Notes under the pieces: generated by a model
Databases searched by the model: none
Seen by the model: only the letters and a program-made list of their open reading frames with translations
Told to the model about the DNA's origin: nothing
Assembly (NCBI GenBank): GCA_014529385.2
Contig: JABFUD020000374.1
Coordinates: 1 to 52,747, forward strand
Direction of reading: 5' to 3'
Origin: Adiantum capillus-veneris
Taxonomy: Eukaryota > Streptophyta > Polypodiopsida > Polypodiales > Pteridaceae
Length of the DNA stretch: 52,747 bases
In this document: piece by piece, positions 1-10,252 of the stretch
Layout of the letters: every line of letters starts with the position of its first letter
Numbering within the stretch: the stretch's first letter is position 1
Made by a program: the position numbers and the translations under genes

Positions 1-1706
1 CAAAGTGTTTTTGGTGTGAGGCTTTCATGCACATAGATAGAAGCCTAAGATCAAATGAGGAGCCTCAACCTATTCCCGAAGATCTACAAGAGCAAGTAGA
101 CCTCCAGAAAGGTTTGTTCCTTCCTTCAACCATCTCTTGATCTCAGATTCTGGAGAGCCGGAATCATATGAAGAAGCTATGCAACATGAATCCAAAGAAG
201 AATGGACGAAGAGCATGCAAGTGGAGATGGACTCACTACATCGCAACCAAACATGGGAGTTGGTTGAGTTGCCTAAAGGTAAGCGGGCACTTCAAAACAA
301 ATGGTGTACAAGCTAAAGGAAGAAGAAGGTGGGAAGAAAAGGTACAAGTCTAGGCTTGTGGTAAAAGGTTTTTCTCAAAAGAAAGGTATTGACTTCAATG
401 AAATATTTTCTCCTGTTGTAAAAATGAACTCAATTAGGCTTGTGTTAAGCCTTGTGGCTGCTCATGATCTAAATCTCAAGCAAATGGATGTAAATACGGT
501 ATTCCTCATGGTGACTTAGAGGAGGAAATCTACATGCTTCAACCAAAGGGGTATGAAGTAAAAGGTAAGGAGAAAATGGTTTGCAGATTAAAGAAGAGCT
601 TGTATGGTTTAAAGCAAGCATCAAGACAATGATACTTGAAGTTTGATCGATGGATGTTGGATCATGGATTCACAAGATGCAACTCGGATCACAGCGTCTA
701 CACGGAGAATTTGGGAGATGGGAAATTCATCATCCTAATGTTGTATGTTGATGACATGTTGATTGCAAGTGCTAACATGTAGGACATCAAAGACCTAAAA
801 GAGGAGCTGTCCAAATCTTTTTCAATGAAAGATTTAGGTGTTGCAAAGAGGATACCTGGTATGAAAATATCAAGGGACAGGACGAAGAAGACAATAAAGC
901 TATCTCAAGAAGATTACATCAAGAAGGTACTAGAAAGGTTTGCAATGCAAAATGCAAAACCAGTTTCTACACCTTTGGCTGGTCATTTTAAACTAACGAA
1001 GGATATGTGTCCAAAGACACAAGAGGAGATAGCCTATATGTCTAAAGTTCCATATGCTGCAGCGGTAGGTTCTCTAATGTATGCTATGGTCTGGACAAGG
1101 CCAGACATTGCACATGTAGTGGGAGTTGTGAGTAGGTTCATGGACAACCCAGGTAAAGAGCATTGGCAAGCTGTGAAGTGGATACTTAGGTATCTAAAAG
1201 GGACAACAACAAATGCTTTGTATTTTGGAGGAACTGATATTTTTCTAGAAGGGTATGCTGATGCAGATATGGCAGGTGACAAAGATACTCGAAGGAGCAC
1301 TACTGGCTATGTGTTCACGGTTGGAGGCACAACAGTAAGTTGGGCTTCAAAGCTGCAGAAAGTGGTTTCACTTTCTACCACGAAAGCAAAGTATGTAGCA
1401 ATGACGGAGGCAAGCAAAGAAATTATGTGGCTTCAAAGATTCTTAGAAGAGTTTGGATTCAAACAAGACAATTGTGTCTTGTACAGTGATAGCCAAAGCG
1501 CTATCCATCTTGCGAAGAACTCAGCCTTTCATTCAAGGACAAAGCACATTGAGGTGAGATATCACTTCATACGCACTCTTTTGGAAGAGGGACAACTAAA
1601 GCTAGGAAAGGTGCATACAAGTGAAAATCCTGCAGACATGTTTACAAAGGTGTTCAACAAGGAGAAGTTGAACTTTTGCTCATCTTCAATCGGCATTCAA
1701 GGATAA
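1..1706 (+). pseudogene. Copia element A: 3' pol (RT and RNase H), decayed
   Basis: This is the C-terminal half of a Ty1/copia polyprotein; the element begins left of the window. Reverse transcriptase is seen in pieces: a VVKGFSQKKGIDFNEIF block near 360-405, a [10 protein letters not shown] block near 480-505, and the catalytic LYVDDMLIAS motif near 740-770. A long open stretch from 825 to 1706 holds the RT thumb and RNase H, with SDSQSAIHLAKNSAFHSRTKH near 1485-1545 and the copia tail HTSENPADMFTK near 1615-1650. The frame is broken by apparent 1-base losses near 303 and 507 and by nonsense codons near 630 and 780. It is followed by a polypurine tract and LTR. The family is certain; the product cannot be functional. 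Confidence 0.9.
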
Positions 1707-1754
1707 GAAGCCAGAATGGAAAGCAGTCACAGGTTTGGTTTGGAGATCAGTCTC

Positions 1755-1766
1755 CAAGTGGGAGAT
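1755..1766 (+). other. Polypurine tract of copia A
   Basis: The purine-rich CAAGTGGGAGAT lies directly before the TGTTAAG start of the LTR. It is the expected plus-strand priming site for reverse transcription. Confidence 0.75.
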
Positions 1767-1975
1767 TGTTAAGTATGGAGCCTGATTTACCCTTGTAATT
1801 TTCTGTGGTAAAAGCGCACTTTTGTAAGGCCCCCATTATGAGGAGAAGCCATTGTGCGTGAAGGAAAATCACTCACCGGAAACCAAAATTTTCACGGACA
1901 AGAATCAGGGGCAACTTTACTCCGCCCCGAGACTTTTTTAATCTTCGCCGGAATATTCTTTTTCGCCGGAATATT

Positions 1976-2095
1976 ATGGCCGGGGGCGGCGGCCGAAAAG
2001 TGGTCGGGAAACAACCGGTCGGTTGGCCGGTGGCCGGTAGTCAATGGCCGATGGCCAGTGGTCGGAAGTCAATGGCCGGTGGCCAGTGGCCGAAT
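1976..2095 (+). repeat. GC-rich minisatellite in LTR of A
   Basis: Imperfect repetition of a GGCCGGTGGCC / GGCCAGTGGTCGG-like unit alternating with AGTCAATGGCC. It lies in the U3 part of the LTR, upstream of the TATA box, where repeated enhancer-like units are common in plant LTRs. Confidence 0.7.
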
Positions 2096-2222
2096 TCAAA
2101 AGCGGACTTGTCTTCTCAAGGGCGGCCAGACATGGGCGGATTGGAGGGTCCGATTTGGACTTATTCGCACAAGGACAGCTACACATGGCTGTCTCTCATA
2201 AGAGAGGGCAGCCCTTTTGGCT

Positions 2223-2230
2223 TATAAAAG
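2223..2230 (+). promoter_or_regulatory. TATA box of copia A LTR
   Basis: TATAAAAG lies 456 bp into the LTR and is followed by GGAGGCC. It is the likely core promoter, which would put the U3/R border near 2250-2260. Confidence 0.6.
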
Positions 2231-2534
2231 GAGGCCATTTCTACACACATTTCATAGTGTGAAGTTGATGCAACAAGGTGAGTGTGAGGTGGTAAGAGTG
2301 AAGCAAGGCGGGAGCTCCATTAAGGGTATAATCCCTTTGTAAACTACTTCTTGTTTTGAAGTACTAAAGCCATTGAGTGGCTGCTTTCTCGTGGGACGTA
2401 GCCCACATTGGTGAACCACGTATACGTGTGTACTCTCTCTCTCTCTCTACTCTATAATCTTGTGTATATAAATCCGTCTCTCTCCATTAAGTAATCTACC
2501 CAATTATCTATTTACTACTTCTTATTTCCTAACA

Positions 2535-2583
2535 CGGCCCGCCCACTTACCTGGGCGACCACATTGGGCTTTATACCCCAACA
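2535..2583 (-). repeat. Truncated 3' LTR of copia B
   Basis: These 49 bp match the outer end of the B LTR at 7909-7957 apart from about one base. On the minus strand they begin TGTTGGGGTATAAAGCCC next to a polypurine tract. The copy stops where LTR A begins, so the remaining 143 bp or so should lie left of element A, outside the window. Confidence 0.85.
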
Positions 2584-2594
2584 ACCTCCCACTT
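2584..2594 (-). other. Polypurine tract of copia B
   Basis: The minus strand reads AAGTGGGAGGT directly before the TGTTGGGG start of the 3' LTR. Confidence 0.75.
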
Positions 2595-2672
2595 AAAGTC
2601 CAATGTGGTACTTTAAGTGTGAGAGAAGCTACTATACAAGCTAATATACAAGAGATGTAGAGAAGTGATGTA

Positions 2673-4352
2673 CTACCCTACACCTAACTGCTTGCGAAAA
2701 TGCGCAAAGCTCTCTGAGGGAAGTCCTTTTGTAAGTAGATCAGCAGGATTTTCTGTGGTGTGAACTTTGACAAGCTGAAGTTGCTTATCCTCGAGCATTT
2801 CCCTGATGAAATGATACTTCACATCCACATGCTTTGTCTTTGAGTGATAAACTGGATTGCGAGCCAATTGTATAGCACTTTGACTATCACAATATAACAC
2901 AGGCATCTCTTCTTTGATTCCCAAATCTGTTACTAGTCGATTAAGCCAAATTGATTCTTTGCATGCCTCTGATGCTGCAACATATTCAGCCTCTGTAGTA
3001 GACTGAGTAACACAATCTTGTAATCTAGAACGCCATGATACTGCTCCACCAGCCAATGTAAAGACATACCCTGACGTAGACCTTCGGTTGTCTAAGTCAC
3101 CTGCATAATCTGAGTCTGTAAAACCCTTTACACTTAGCTCCTGACTCCCATAGCATATACGCATACTCTTTGTAGCTTTCAGGTATCTCAATATTCCTTT
3201 CACTGCCTCCCAATGTTTCTTGCCTGGGTTTGACATGTATCGACTTACTACTCCCACTGCAAATGCAATGTCTGGGCGAGTAGCAATCATTGCATACATC
3301 AAACTACCCACTGCAGACGCATATGGAATCTTATCCATTTCAGCCTGTTCTTCCTCAGACACAGGACAATCTTGTTTGCTAAGTTTCACATATGGTGGCA
3401 ATGGAACACTCAATGCCTTTCCCTTCTCCATATTGAAACGTTGCAAAACCTTGTCAATATACTCTGTTTGAGATAACCAAATCAACTTCTTTGATCTGTC
3501 TCTCTCAATGCGCATACCAAGTATATGACTTGCCTCACCCATGTCTTTCATGTCAAACGATTTTGCCATCTTTGACTTCAAAGCTGAAATTTCTTCCAAG
3601 TGCTTGCCAGCAATCAACATGTCATCCACATACAAAATAAGGATCAGCCAACTGCCATCCTTAGCCTTCTTTGTATATAGACAGTGATCGAACTCACTAC
3701 GTTTGTAGCCTTGAGAAAGCATAAACTTGTGGAATTTATGGTACCATGCCCTCGGTGATTGTTTTAAGCCATAAAGACTCTTTAACAACTGGCATACCAA
3801 ATCTTCCTTGCCTTTCTCAACAAACCCTTCTGGCTGCTGCATGTAAATTTCCACATCTAAATCACCATGCAAGAACGTTGTCTTGACATCCATTTGGTGC
3901 AACACCAAATCTAATATGGCAACCAATGCAAGAAAGCATCTCAATGTAGTCATCTTGACCACCGGAGAGAAGACTTCATCAAAGTCAATGCCTTGTTCTT
4001 GCTTAAAGCCCTTGGCAACAAGCCTTGCTTTGTACTTTGGCTGACTATCATGAGCGGTGATCTTATACCTGTAAACCCATTTACAGGGTAGAGCCTTTTT
4101 GCCTTGTGGTAATTTAACTAGCTTCCATGTTTGGTTTTTATGCAGAGCTGTCATCTCTGACTGCATGGCCAATTGCCAATTCCCGGAGTCCTTCATTTGC
4201 ACTGCTTCCTTGTAACATGAAGGCTCATTGCAATCAGTCAACATGACATAGTTCATAGATGGAACAAACCTATCAGGAGGTCGCGTGACACGTCCAGATC
4301 TACGCACAATAGGTGGCTCAGGCTCAAGCTCAGCCACAACCTGTGGTTCCAC
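2673..4352 (-). pseudogene. Copia B: reverse transcriptase and RNase H
   Basis: The largest intact piece of the B polyprotein, 559 codons. It starts in the linker after integrase (RRSGRVTRPPDRF) and contains copia-type RT_2: KARLVAKGFKQEQGIDFDEV, HQMDVKTTFLHGDL, the catalytic YVDDMLIAG and SLYGLKQSPRAWY. RNase H follows, with YCDSQSAIQLARNPVYHSKT and the terminal TTENPADLLTKGLPS. The stop lies about 90 bp before the 3' LTR, as usual for copia. It overlaps the integrase segment in a different frame near 4253-4380, so a frameshift separates the two. The RT active site looks intact, but the element as a whole is broken. Confidence 0.93.
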
Positions 4353-5625
4353 TCTATCCTGTCCTTGCTCCTCTTGAGCCCTGACATTTTGTCTTGCACG
4401 TGCAGGTCCATCTTCTTGGAAGACAACTCTTCTAATCTCCTCAACCCTCTCGGTTTAGAATGATATTTGGCTTCATTAAAGTGAACATCATTGTTGCGGA
4501 TAACCTTTTTGGATTCGGGATCCCAAAGTCTGTACCCCATCTCACCAGAATTACCATAGCCTAGAAAGATGCACTTTCTACTCTTTGGCTCAAGTTTGTT
4601 CCTAAATTCCTTTGGAACGTGAGTATATGCCTCACAGCCAAAGACTCTGAGATGCTTGTATGAGGGCATTTTGCCTGACCATACCATCTCTGGCACTGAA
4701 TCCTTCTGCAAAACCTTGCTAGGAGATCTATTTATAAGATGAACAGCTGTTGATACAGCTTCAACCCAAAACCCATTTGGCAGCTGTGCATTAGACAACA
4801 TACTTCTGACCTTCTCTTGTATGGTCCTATTCATCCTCTCAGCAACACCATTTTGAGGAGGATTGTAAGGAGCATTAAGTTCACCTTTTATACCTTTTGA
4901 CTCACAAAAGTCCTGAAAGGCCTTTGAAACATACTCTCCACCATTGTCAGTGCGTAAGCATTTAAGCTTCTTGCCACTCTGATTCTCCACAAGTGTCACA
5001 AACGTTTTGAAAGCACTAAACGCTTCATCCTTGTGCTTGAGAAAGTAAACCCATACTTTCCTCGAGTAATCATCTATAAATGTCATAAAGTAAGAAGTTC
5101 CCCCTAGAGCTAGGTTAAGCATAGGTCCACACAAATCACTATGAACAAGTGCCAACTGTGTATCTCTTCTACTGCTTCTATGCTTATGTGGCTGATGTGT
5201 TTGCTTACCATACAGACAATGTTCACAAAATTCAAAATCATTAAATGAAAAGCCAGGCAAATAACCAGAACGAGACAAGATTTCCATTCCCTTCTTGGAC
5301 ATATGTCCTAACCGGCTATGCCACAAAGAAACGTTCGGCTGCTCGATTACATTGATTACATTTTTAGAGACATTTGATACATAAATCATGTAAAGTCCTC
5401 TAGACTTTACTCCATGTGCTACTGTCATAGAACCCTTGGATATCTTCCACATGTTCTGTCCAAAAGTGGTGACGTAGCCAGCATCATCAAGTAAACCTGT
5501 GCTGATCAAGCTCTTTGTAATTGCGGGAACATGTCTCACATTCTTCAGCGTGAAAGAAGAGCCATTCTGAAACTTCAATTGAACATCTCCAACACCTAAG
5601 ATCTCACATGTCTGCCCATTGCCTA
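4353..5625 (-). pseudogene. Copia B: integrase
   Basis: Integrase section of the B polyprotein. The GAG-pre-integrase zinc finger is visible as LWHSRLGHMSKKGMEIL followed by CEHCLYGKQ. The DDE core follows: VHSDLCGPM, then LRTDNGGEY, then PYNPPQNGVAERMNRT with the catalytic Glu. The C-terminal LGYGNSGEMGYRLWDPESKK is typical of copia. The tail runs out of frame near 4253-4380, before the RT section. At its 5' side the reading frame shifts near 5625-5635 relative to the protease section. Domain order PR-IN-RT-RH confirms Ty1/copia. Confidence 0.92.
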
Positions 5626-6051
5626 GCGAACATGATCTTTAGTGGTCACATAAGAGGTAAACCACTCCTTGTTTGGAGACACATGAAGTGATGCCCCTGA
5701 GTCTATAATCCAGTCACTCAGTGCATTTCCATCAGATGCTGTAAGAAGAGCTGAGTCCATTGTATTCTTCAAGAAGTAGATGTCTCCTGACACTAGACTG
5801 TCATCCTCTGCAACAGTGTTTGTCACATTTATTTCTTGAATCTTCACTGAGGACTTGTTCTTCTCACCATGGTCTTCAGCTTTCTCTTTGCCTTTTTCTG
5901 CTTTCCATTCTCTGCAGTCTCTTTTCATGTGACCCTTCTTGCCACAATGGTAGCATTCTATGTCACTCTTGCCTTTAGCACTGCGGGACTTGCTACGAGA
6001 CTGATTTCCTCTTTCCACCTTTGTACTTTTCTTTGGTCCTTCCCCTGACAA
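5623..6051 (-). pseudogene. Copia B: nucleocapsid zinc knuckle and protease
   Basis: A 142-codon segment with a basic stretch, then a CCHC zinc knuckle CYHCGKKGHMKRDC (CX2CX4HX4C, intact), which binds retrotransposon RNA in the particle. An acidic linker and the aspartic protease motif WIIDSGASLHVSPNKEWF (D-S-G-A active site) follow. It is out of frame with gag upstream (shift near 6050) and with integrase downstream (shift near 5625). Confidence 0.9.
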
Positions 6052-6658
6052 CTAAGGCTGTTCCTTTGCCTTTGTCCATTGTCTTTCTATTGGTTTCTTC
6101 AGTAAGTAGACTTCCTTCTACACCTGCTATGTTCAAACCATCTGGAGGTGCAGAATTACTCAAAGCTGTGCGAAAAGTGTCCCAACTTTCTGGCAATGTG
6201 ATCAACAGGAACATAGCTCTAACAGGTTCATCAAACTTGACACCTTGAGCTGACAATTGACTGTAGATTGTGTTGAATTCATTCAGATGATTGGACATAG
6301 GTGTCCCTTCTTTCATCTTCAAGTCAACAAGCTTCTTAAGCCAGTATACCTGTGAAGCTGCACTCTGCTTCTCATAAAGATCACTCAGCTTTAACCATGC
6401 TTGATAAGCCGACATCTCGTCTGCTACATTGAAGTAAACGCTTTCTGCCAAAGTCAGCATAATGGTAGAAAGTGCCAATTCATCCATTTCGCTCCATTCA
6501 TCTTCGTCCATATCTTCTGGTTTTATCCCCTTGAGCTTTATAGGTTTTATCTGCTTCTTTTGTACCAACACGTGCCAAATCTGCTTCTTCCACAATGGGA
6601 AATTGGTTCCATCCAGCTTCTTGATATTTTAAAGAGCAGTGTCCTGTGATCCAGCCAT
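5993..6658 (-). pseudogene. Copia B: gag (capsid)
   Basis: Copia-type gag (UBN2 family). An ATG at 6658 is followed nine codons later by an in-frame TAA (6629-6631). The frame then reads the usual gag opening, including FPLWKKQIWHVL, and stays open for about 200 codons, with YEKQSAASQVYWLKKLVDLK and MSNHLNEFNTIYSQL. The early stop and the later frameshift mean no full Gag is made. The start was chosen because MAGSQ followed by a LDGTNFPLW-like block is where copia gag proteins usually begin. Confidence 0.85.
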
Positions 6659-7751
6659 AGCTACGCTTCACAATAGTTTACTTTCCCGGAAAAATTCGAC
6701 AGAGTTTTCCTTGTAAACTGACCTCTGAACCAATATCAACCTGTCAAATGAACCAAGAAAGCTTCAGATTCTGCAGAAATTTTGGCAGGGTCTCCTTTGT
6801 AAAATGGTTCTGGTGTACTAAAAAACAAACCAAAAACAGCTCAAAAAACCACTATCTCTCTAACACTGTAAGCTGTGGGTAAACATGTCCTGTACCTGTA
6901 CTGTCTCTCACTGTCCTGCACTGTCCTGTCATTGTCCTGTAAGCATAGACTGCGACAATGCCTCAACGGCAGTAAAGCAAAGATGCAATCCCAAATGTCT
7001 AACTCACAGTCAATACATCCTAGCTGCCTATCTAAGGGTGCTCGAGGGATCGCTCCAAGACCTGTATCACCGAAAGGATCTCAACATTCGAGAATCCCCC
7101 AGCTCAATAAAACCTCACTCGACCCTCAACAAAGGCTGCGGTAAATCTGACAGTACATAGACTTCCCACAAAGTCATACATCCACAAATTTCCCACTGTA
7201 TGCTGTAACCGCTGCGGCGGTTGTTTGCTGCGTGACTCACAGCCAGCAAACCCTCAACAGACATACATTATCTCTGACAATACATCCCATGTGGAATTAC
7301 CTGCAATGTGAGGATGAAATCTAGAATATCGAGCAGCAAGCACAAGCTACCTGATGAACTAGTGGATGTCGCCTACAGTCTGTGTGTAGATGCGCCCGTG
7401 TCGTATGTGACACGCCTCCAAGAAATGTGAGCCGTCCTTCGATGTGTAGACAGCCACAAATCAACACTCTGGGAGTGTCGATATCCTCAGCACATGCAGT
7501 CATAGGCCGAAAACCCCAAATTTGCAGAGTCGGATCTGCACCCGCTGAGACCACGTAGTCAAAAATGGCCTGCGCAAAACTTTGTCGAAGCCGAACGGTG
7601 GCCGAGATGACCTCAGAATGAAATTCTGAGAACACCGAGCCCTTCGGGCTCACCCACAGGATTTGGGGCCGTGTCTTTGCCTATCGAATTTCACTCCAAT
7701 CTGAGCTGGTGACTCTAGCCTCCTATAGTGCTTCCCCGAGCCTCGATCTGA
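6659..7751 (-). other. Leader region of copia B, no recognised gene
   Basis: About 1.1 kb between the primer-binding site and gag. Short open frames exist (for example 7321-7653 and 7650-7838, minus strand), but they have no recognisable domain. The composition is more GC-rich than the neighbours. The region would be the untranslated leader, possibly with the packaging signal; a captured sequence cannot be excluded. Confidence 0.55.
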
Positions 7752-7763
7752 GCTCTGATACCA
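7752..7763 (-). other. Primer-binding site of copia B (tRNA-iMet)
   Basis: The minus strand reads TGGTATCAGAGC, complementary to the 3' end of plant initiator tRNA-Met, two bases after the LTR end. This fixes the orientation of element B. Confidence 0.93.
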
Positions 7764-7765
7764 GT

Positions 7766-7957
7766 TGAAGGAGTACGAGCGGAAGTGCGACGCGAGAGAG
7801 AGTGCGAGAAGAAGAGCACGACGATATGGTGAACTCACTCTACTGTAATGTGTAGAGCATAGTGAGTTCTTATTAGGTTTTTACAAAAGAATATGTGTAC
7901 ATACCTGGCGGCCCGCCCACTTACCTCGGCGACCACATTGGGCTTTATACCCCAACA
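7766..7957 (-). repeat. 5' LTR of copia B (192 bp)
   Basis: On the minus strand the repeat starts TGTTGGGGTATAAAGCCC and ends CTCCTTCA, just before the primer-binding site. At 192 bp it is short for a copia LTR. A TATAAA sequence lies only nine bases from its start. The outer 49 bp recur at 2535-2583. Confidence 0.88.
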
Positions 7958-8110
7958 CGTGGGTGTGTAGATTTCTTGTACCCACAAATATAGGCATTGA
8001 CCAATAAAGACGAGATTATAACCCGGTGGTTCTGATCTCTGTGCACTGCTAGACCGAGGTGTGCGGGGATTGGACATGACTAGAGAATGTGAGGTAGTTT
8101 ACAGTGTGAA

Positions 8111-8193
<83 letters not shown>

Positions 8194-8255
8194 GATTCTA
8201 AATGCCGATAGAAGATTAAATTTGTTGTCCAGGTTATAAGATTTTTGCCCTCATT
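7958..8255. other. CACTA 5' segment with GA microsatellite
   Basis: No coding domain is seen here. The stretch joins the B LTR to the first recognisable transposase exon and is mostly the GA run at 8114-8190. Earlier exons or an intron of the transposase gene may be present but cannot be defined. Confidence 0.5.
8114..8190 (+). repeat. (GA)n microsatellite, about 77 bp
   Basis: An uninterrupted GA dinucleotide run, likely polymorphic. Confidence 0.98.
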
Positions 8256-8756
8256 ATGAGTAGTGACGAGGATGTGGGGCCGTCCAACCAAAACACCTAT
8301 CTCTCAACGAGGATCTTATGTCCTTGTAACCATTGCAAGCATGCTGTGCGACGGACAAGACGCGTTTCTTTGCAGCACGTTCGCAAATTTGGCGAGTTCG
8401 ATCCATCTATTATAGATCGAGTTGTTGCCAATTATAACTCGTCGAACTCTGACGCTGGCCAACAGGCAGCAATCTTGCAACCCAATAGACGTGTTCGCAG
8501 GCGCTTTGGTCAAGTAGCATATGTGAGGCCACAAGATGTAGCCTCTGACAGCTCGGGGGATGATCATGCAGACCACATTCCCAACGAGGCAATGTTTGAG
8601 CCCGAAATTGATGAAATGATCAAGACGATCATGGATTCAGAAAGGCTTGTCTATGATGATATGAAAAGTGAAGCCGATACGCCATTGTATAATGGAGCAC
8701 ATGTGTCTAGATTGAAAGCGCTCCTGGTTTACTTTAATAAAACTCTAAATGTATAA
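8256..8756 (+). pseudogene. CACTA transposase, N-terminal transposase-associated exon
   Basis: A 166-codon open stretch beginning with a transposase-associated-type motif, ILCPCNHCKHAVRRTRRVSLQHV, resembling the CPC-X2-C zinc-binding signature at the N terminus of plant En/Spm proteins. An acidic stretch follows, then ADTPLYNGAHVSRLKALLVYF, which resembles the segment just before the tnp2 core. About 100 residues expected between this and the core at 8808 are absent. The exon may be partial or the gene internally deleted. Its true start is probably upstream, beyond element B. Confidence 0.6.
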
Positions 8757-8779
8757 CGATCTGATAGATTTTTACACAA

Positions 8780-10160
8780 TTGTACCGTATTTTTATGTTG
8801 TGTAGATTGCTCAAAGAGCACATACTACCAGTTGATAATGTGATGCCAAATGACTGGATTCTTTTCAGAGGGGAATACATATACATGGAGAATTGTCCGA
8901 AATGTGATTTCGAAAGATATCGAGTAGATCTCCACGGAACAAAAATTCCGCAAAAGGTTTTGCGACATTTTACTCTGCTTCCTCGCATCAATCATTTCTT
9001 CGAATGTAAGTCCATGGCCGCCCTAGCATCATGGCATGAGGAGAATAAATCTTCGGATGGTGTGCTACGGATTCCTGCAGATTGTGCAGCCTGGAAACAT
9101 ATAGATGGAACATGGACGGATTTTGCCAGGGAAGCTCGAAATTTGCGCTTAGACCTGGCTATGGATGGCGTAAATCCATTTGGTCAAAGATCAACATCTT
9201 ACAGTGTATGGCCCATTGTCATCGTCAACTACAACATTCCCCCGTGGTTGACTACAAAGAAGGGGCACCTATGGCTAAGCTTGATTGTGCCGGGGCGATA
9301 TAAAGTGAACAATATGGATGTGTATCTTCGTCCACTATTGGAAGAGCTACAACAATTGTGGATTGGCATAGAGGTGGTGGATATGAGCCGACACACAGGT
9401 CGACGGAATGCTTTGATCAGAGGCATTCTAATGTGGACCATGCATGACTATCCCGGACTAATAGAATGCTCAGGTGATCTATTTACACTCCTCACTCAGA
9501 CATTATAAATCTTGCTTTTTCTCAAGTTGATCTATTATCATGTGTATACATGCAAGGCTTCAAACAAGCGGATACAGAGCATGTGTCACATGTGGACCTA
9601 GACTGAATGCACGTAGGGCGCCCTCACTGAAGAAGCAACTCTACGAAGGTCATCAAGCGTATCTTCCAGAGAATCATGTGTTACGCGACGGCTTTTTGGG
9701 AAGAGAGCCACTGAGGATGTCTGCACAAGCATGGTTAGAGCAGAAGGAGATGTGTGATGACGGATTGCCCCCAGGGATGAAGAGACTATCTCTATGGTAC
9801 GAGTTACCATACTGGCCCCGACTCATGATCAATCACTTGCTTGATCCAATGCACATATTCAAGAATGTGGGTAATCTGCTATGGGACCATCTAACCGGCA
9901 AGAAAGATACTTTGGGAGCCAGAGTTGACCTTAGAAATGTGGATCGTATGGAGCAATATTGGCTGCAAATAGCGTCCGATGGATCGATAAAACTCCCTAA
10001 AGCACCATGGATTTTCACAGGAGCCCAAGAAGGCAAAGCAAAAGAGACCATTCGATCTTTGCAGACTCCCACTGGCGTAATGCACTCGCTCCGAACGTGT
10101 TTTAGTAAAGAAGGAAAGCTTACCGGTTTGAAGTCACACGTCTGGCATAAAATGTGTCAG
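8780..10160 (+). pseudogene. CACTA transposase tnp2 core (Transposase_21)
   Basis: Two open segments encode the tnp2/TNPD transposase core. The first (8808 to about 9471) has ENCPKCDFERY, KIPQKVLRHFTLLPRI and the family hallmark LRLDLAMDGVNPFG followed by YSVWPIVIVNYNIPPWL. The second (about 9543-10160) has SGYRACVTCGPRLN, AYLPENHVLR and LPYWPRLMINHLLDPMHIFKNV. A probable intron of some 70 bp separates them near 9471-9540, although I could not fit splice sites with matching phase. The second segment ends in phase at a GT donor at 10161. The protein would bind and cut the element ends. Confidence 0.85.
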
Positions 10161-10252
10161 GTATGTTCATAGTGGAGTATATCATAGTGAGAATTGTGTA
10201 ACAAATTCGTGTGTGGACGTACTTTAATATCATTGCTGCACATGTTTTGCAG

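Larger units (their letters stand above)
1767..2534 (+). repeat. 3' LTR of copia A (768 bp)
   Basis: The repeat starts TGTTAAG after the polypurine tract and ends CTAACA, so both ends carry the TGTTA/TAACA inverted repeat. It contains a TATA box at 2223, a GC-rich minisatellite and a short CT run near 2432-2448. Its partner LTR is outside the window. It abuts the middle of the LTR of copia B at 2535, so A inserted into B. The boundary is inferred from termini and context because no second copy is visible. Confidence 0.8.

Noticed and set aside
7321-7838. Open frames of 110 and 62 codons on the minus strand as possible genes
   Set aside because: They lie in the leader of copia B, have no recognisable domain, and the frames are not continuous.
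8049-8291. Minus-strand frame with a long Leu-Ser repeat
   Set aside because: It is the translation of the GA microsatellite.
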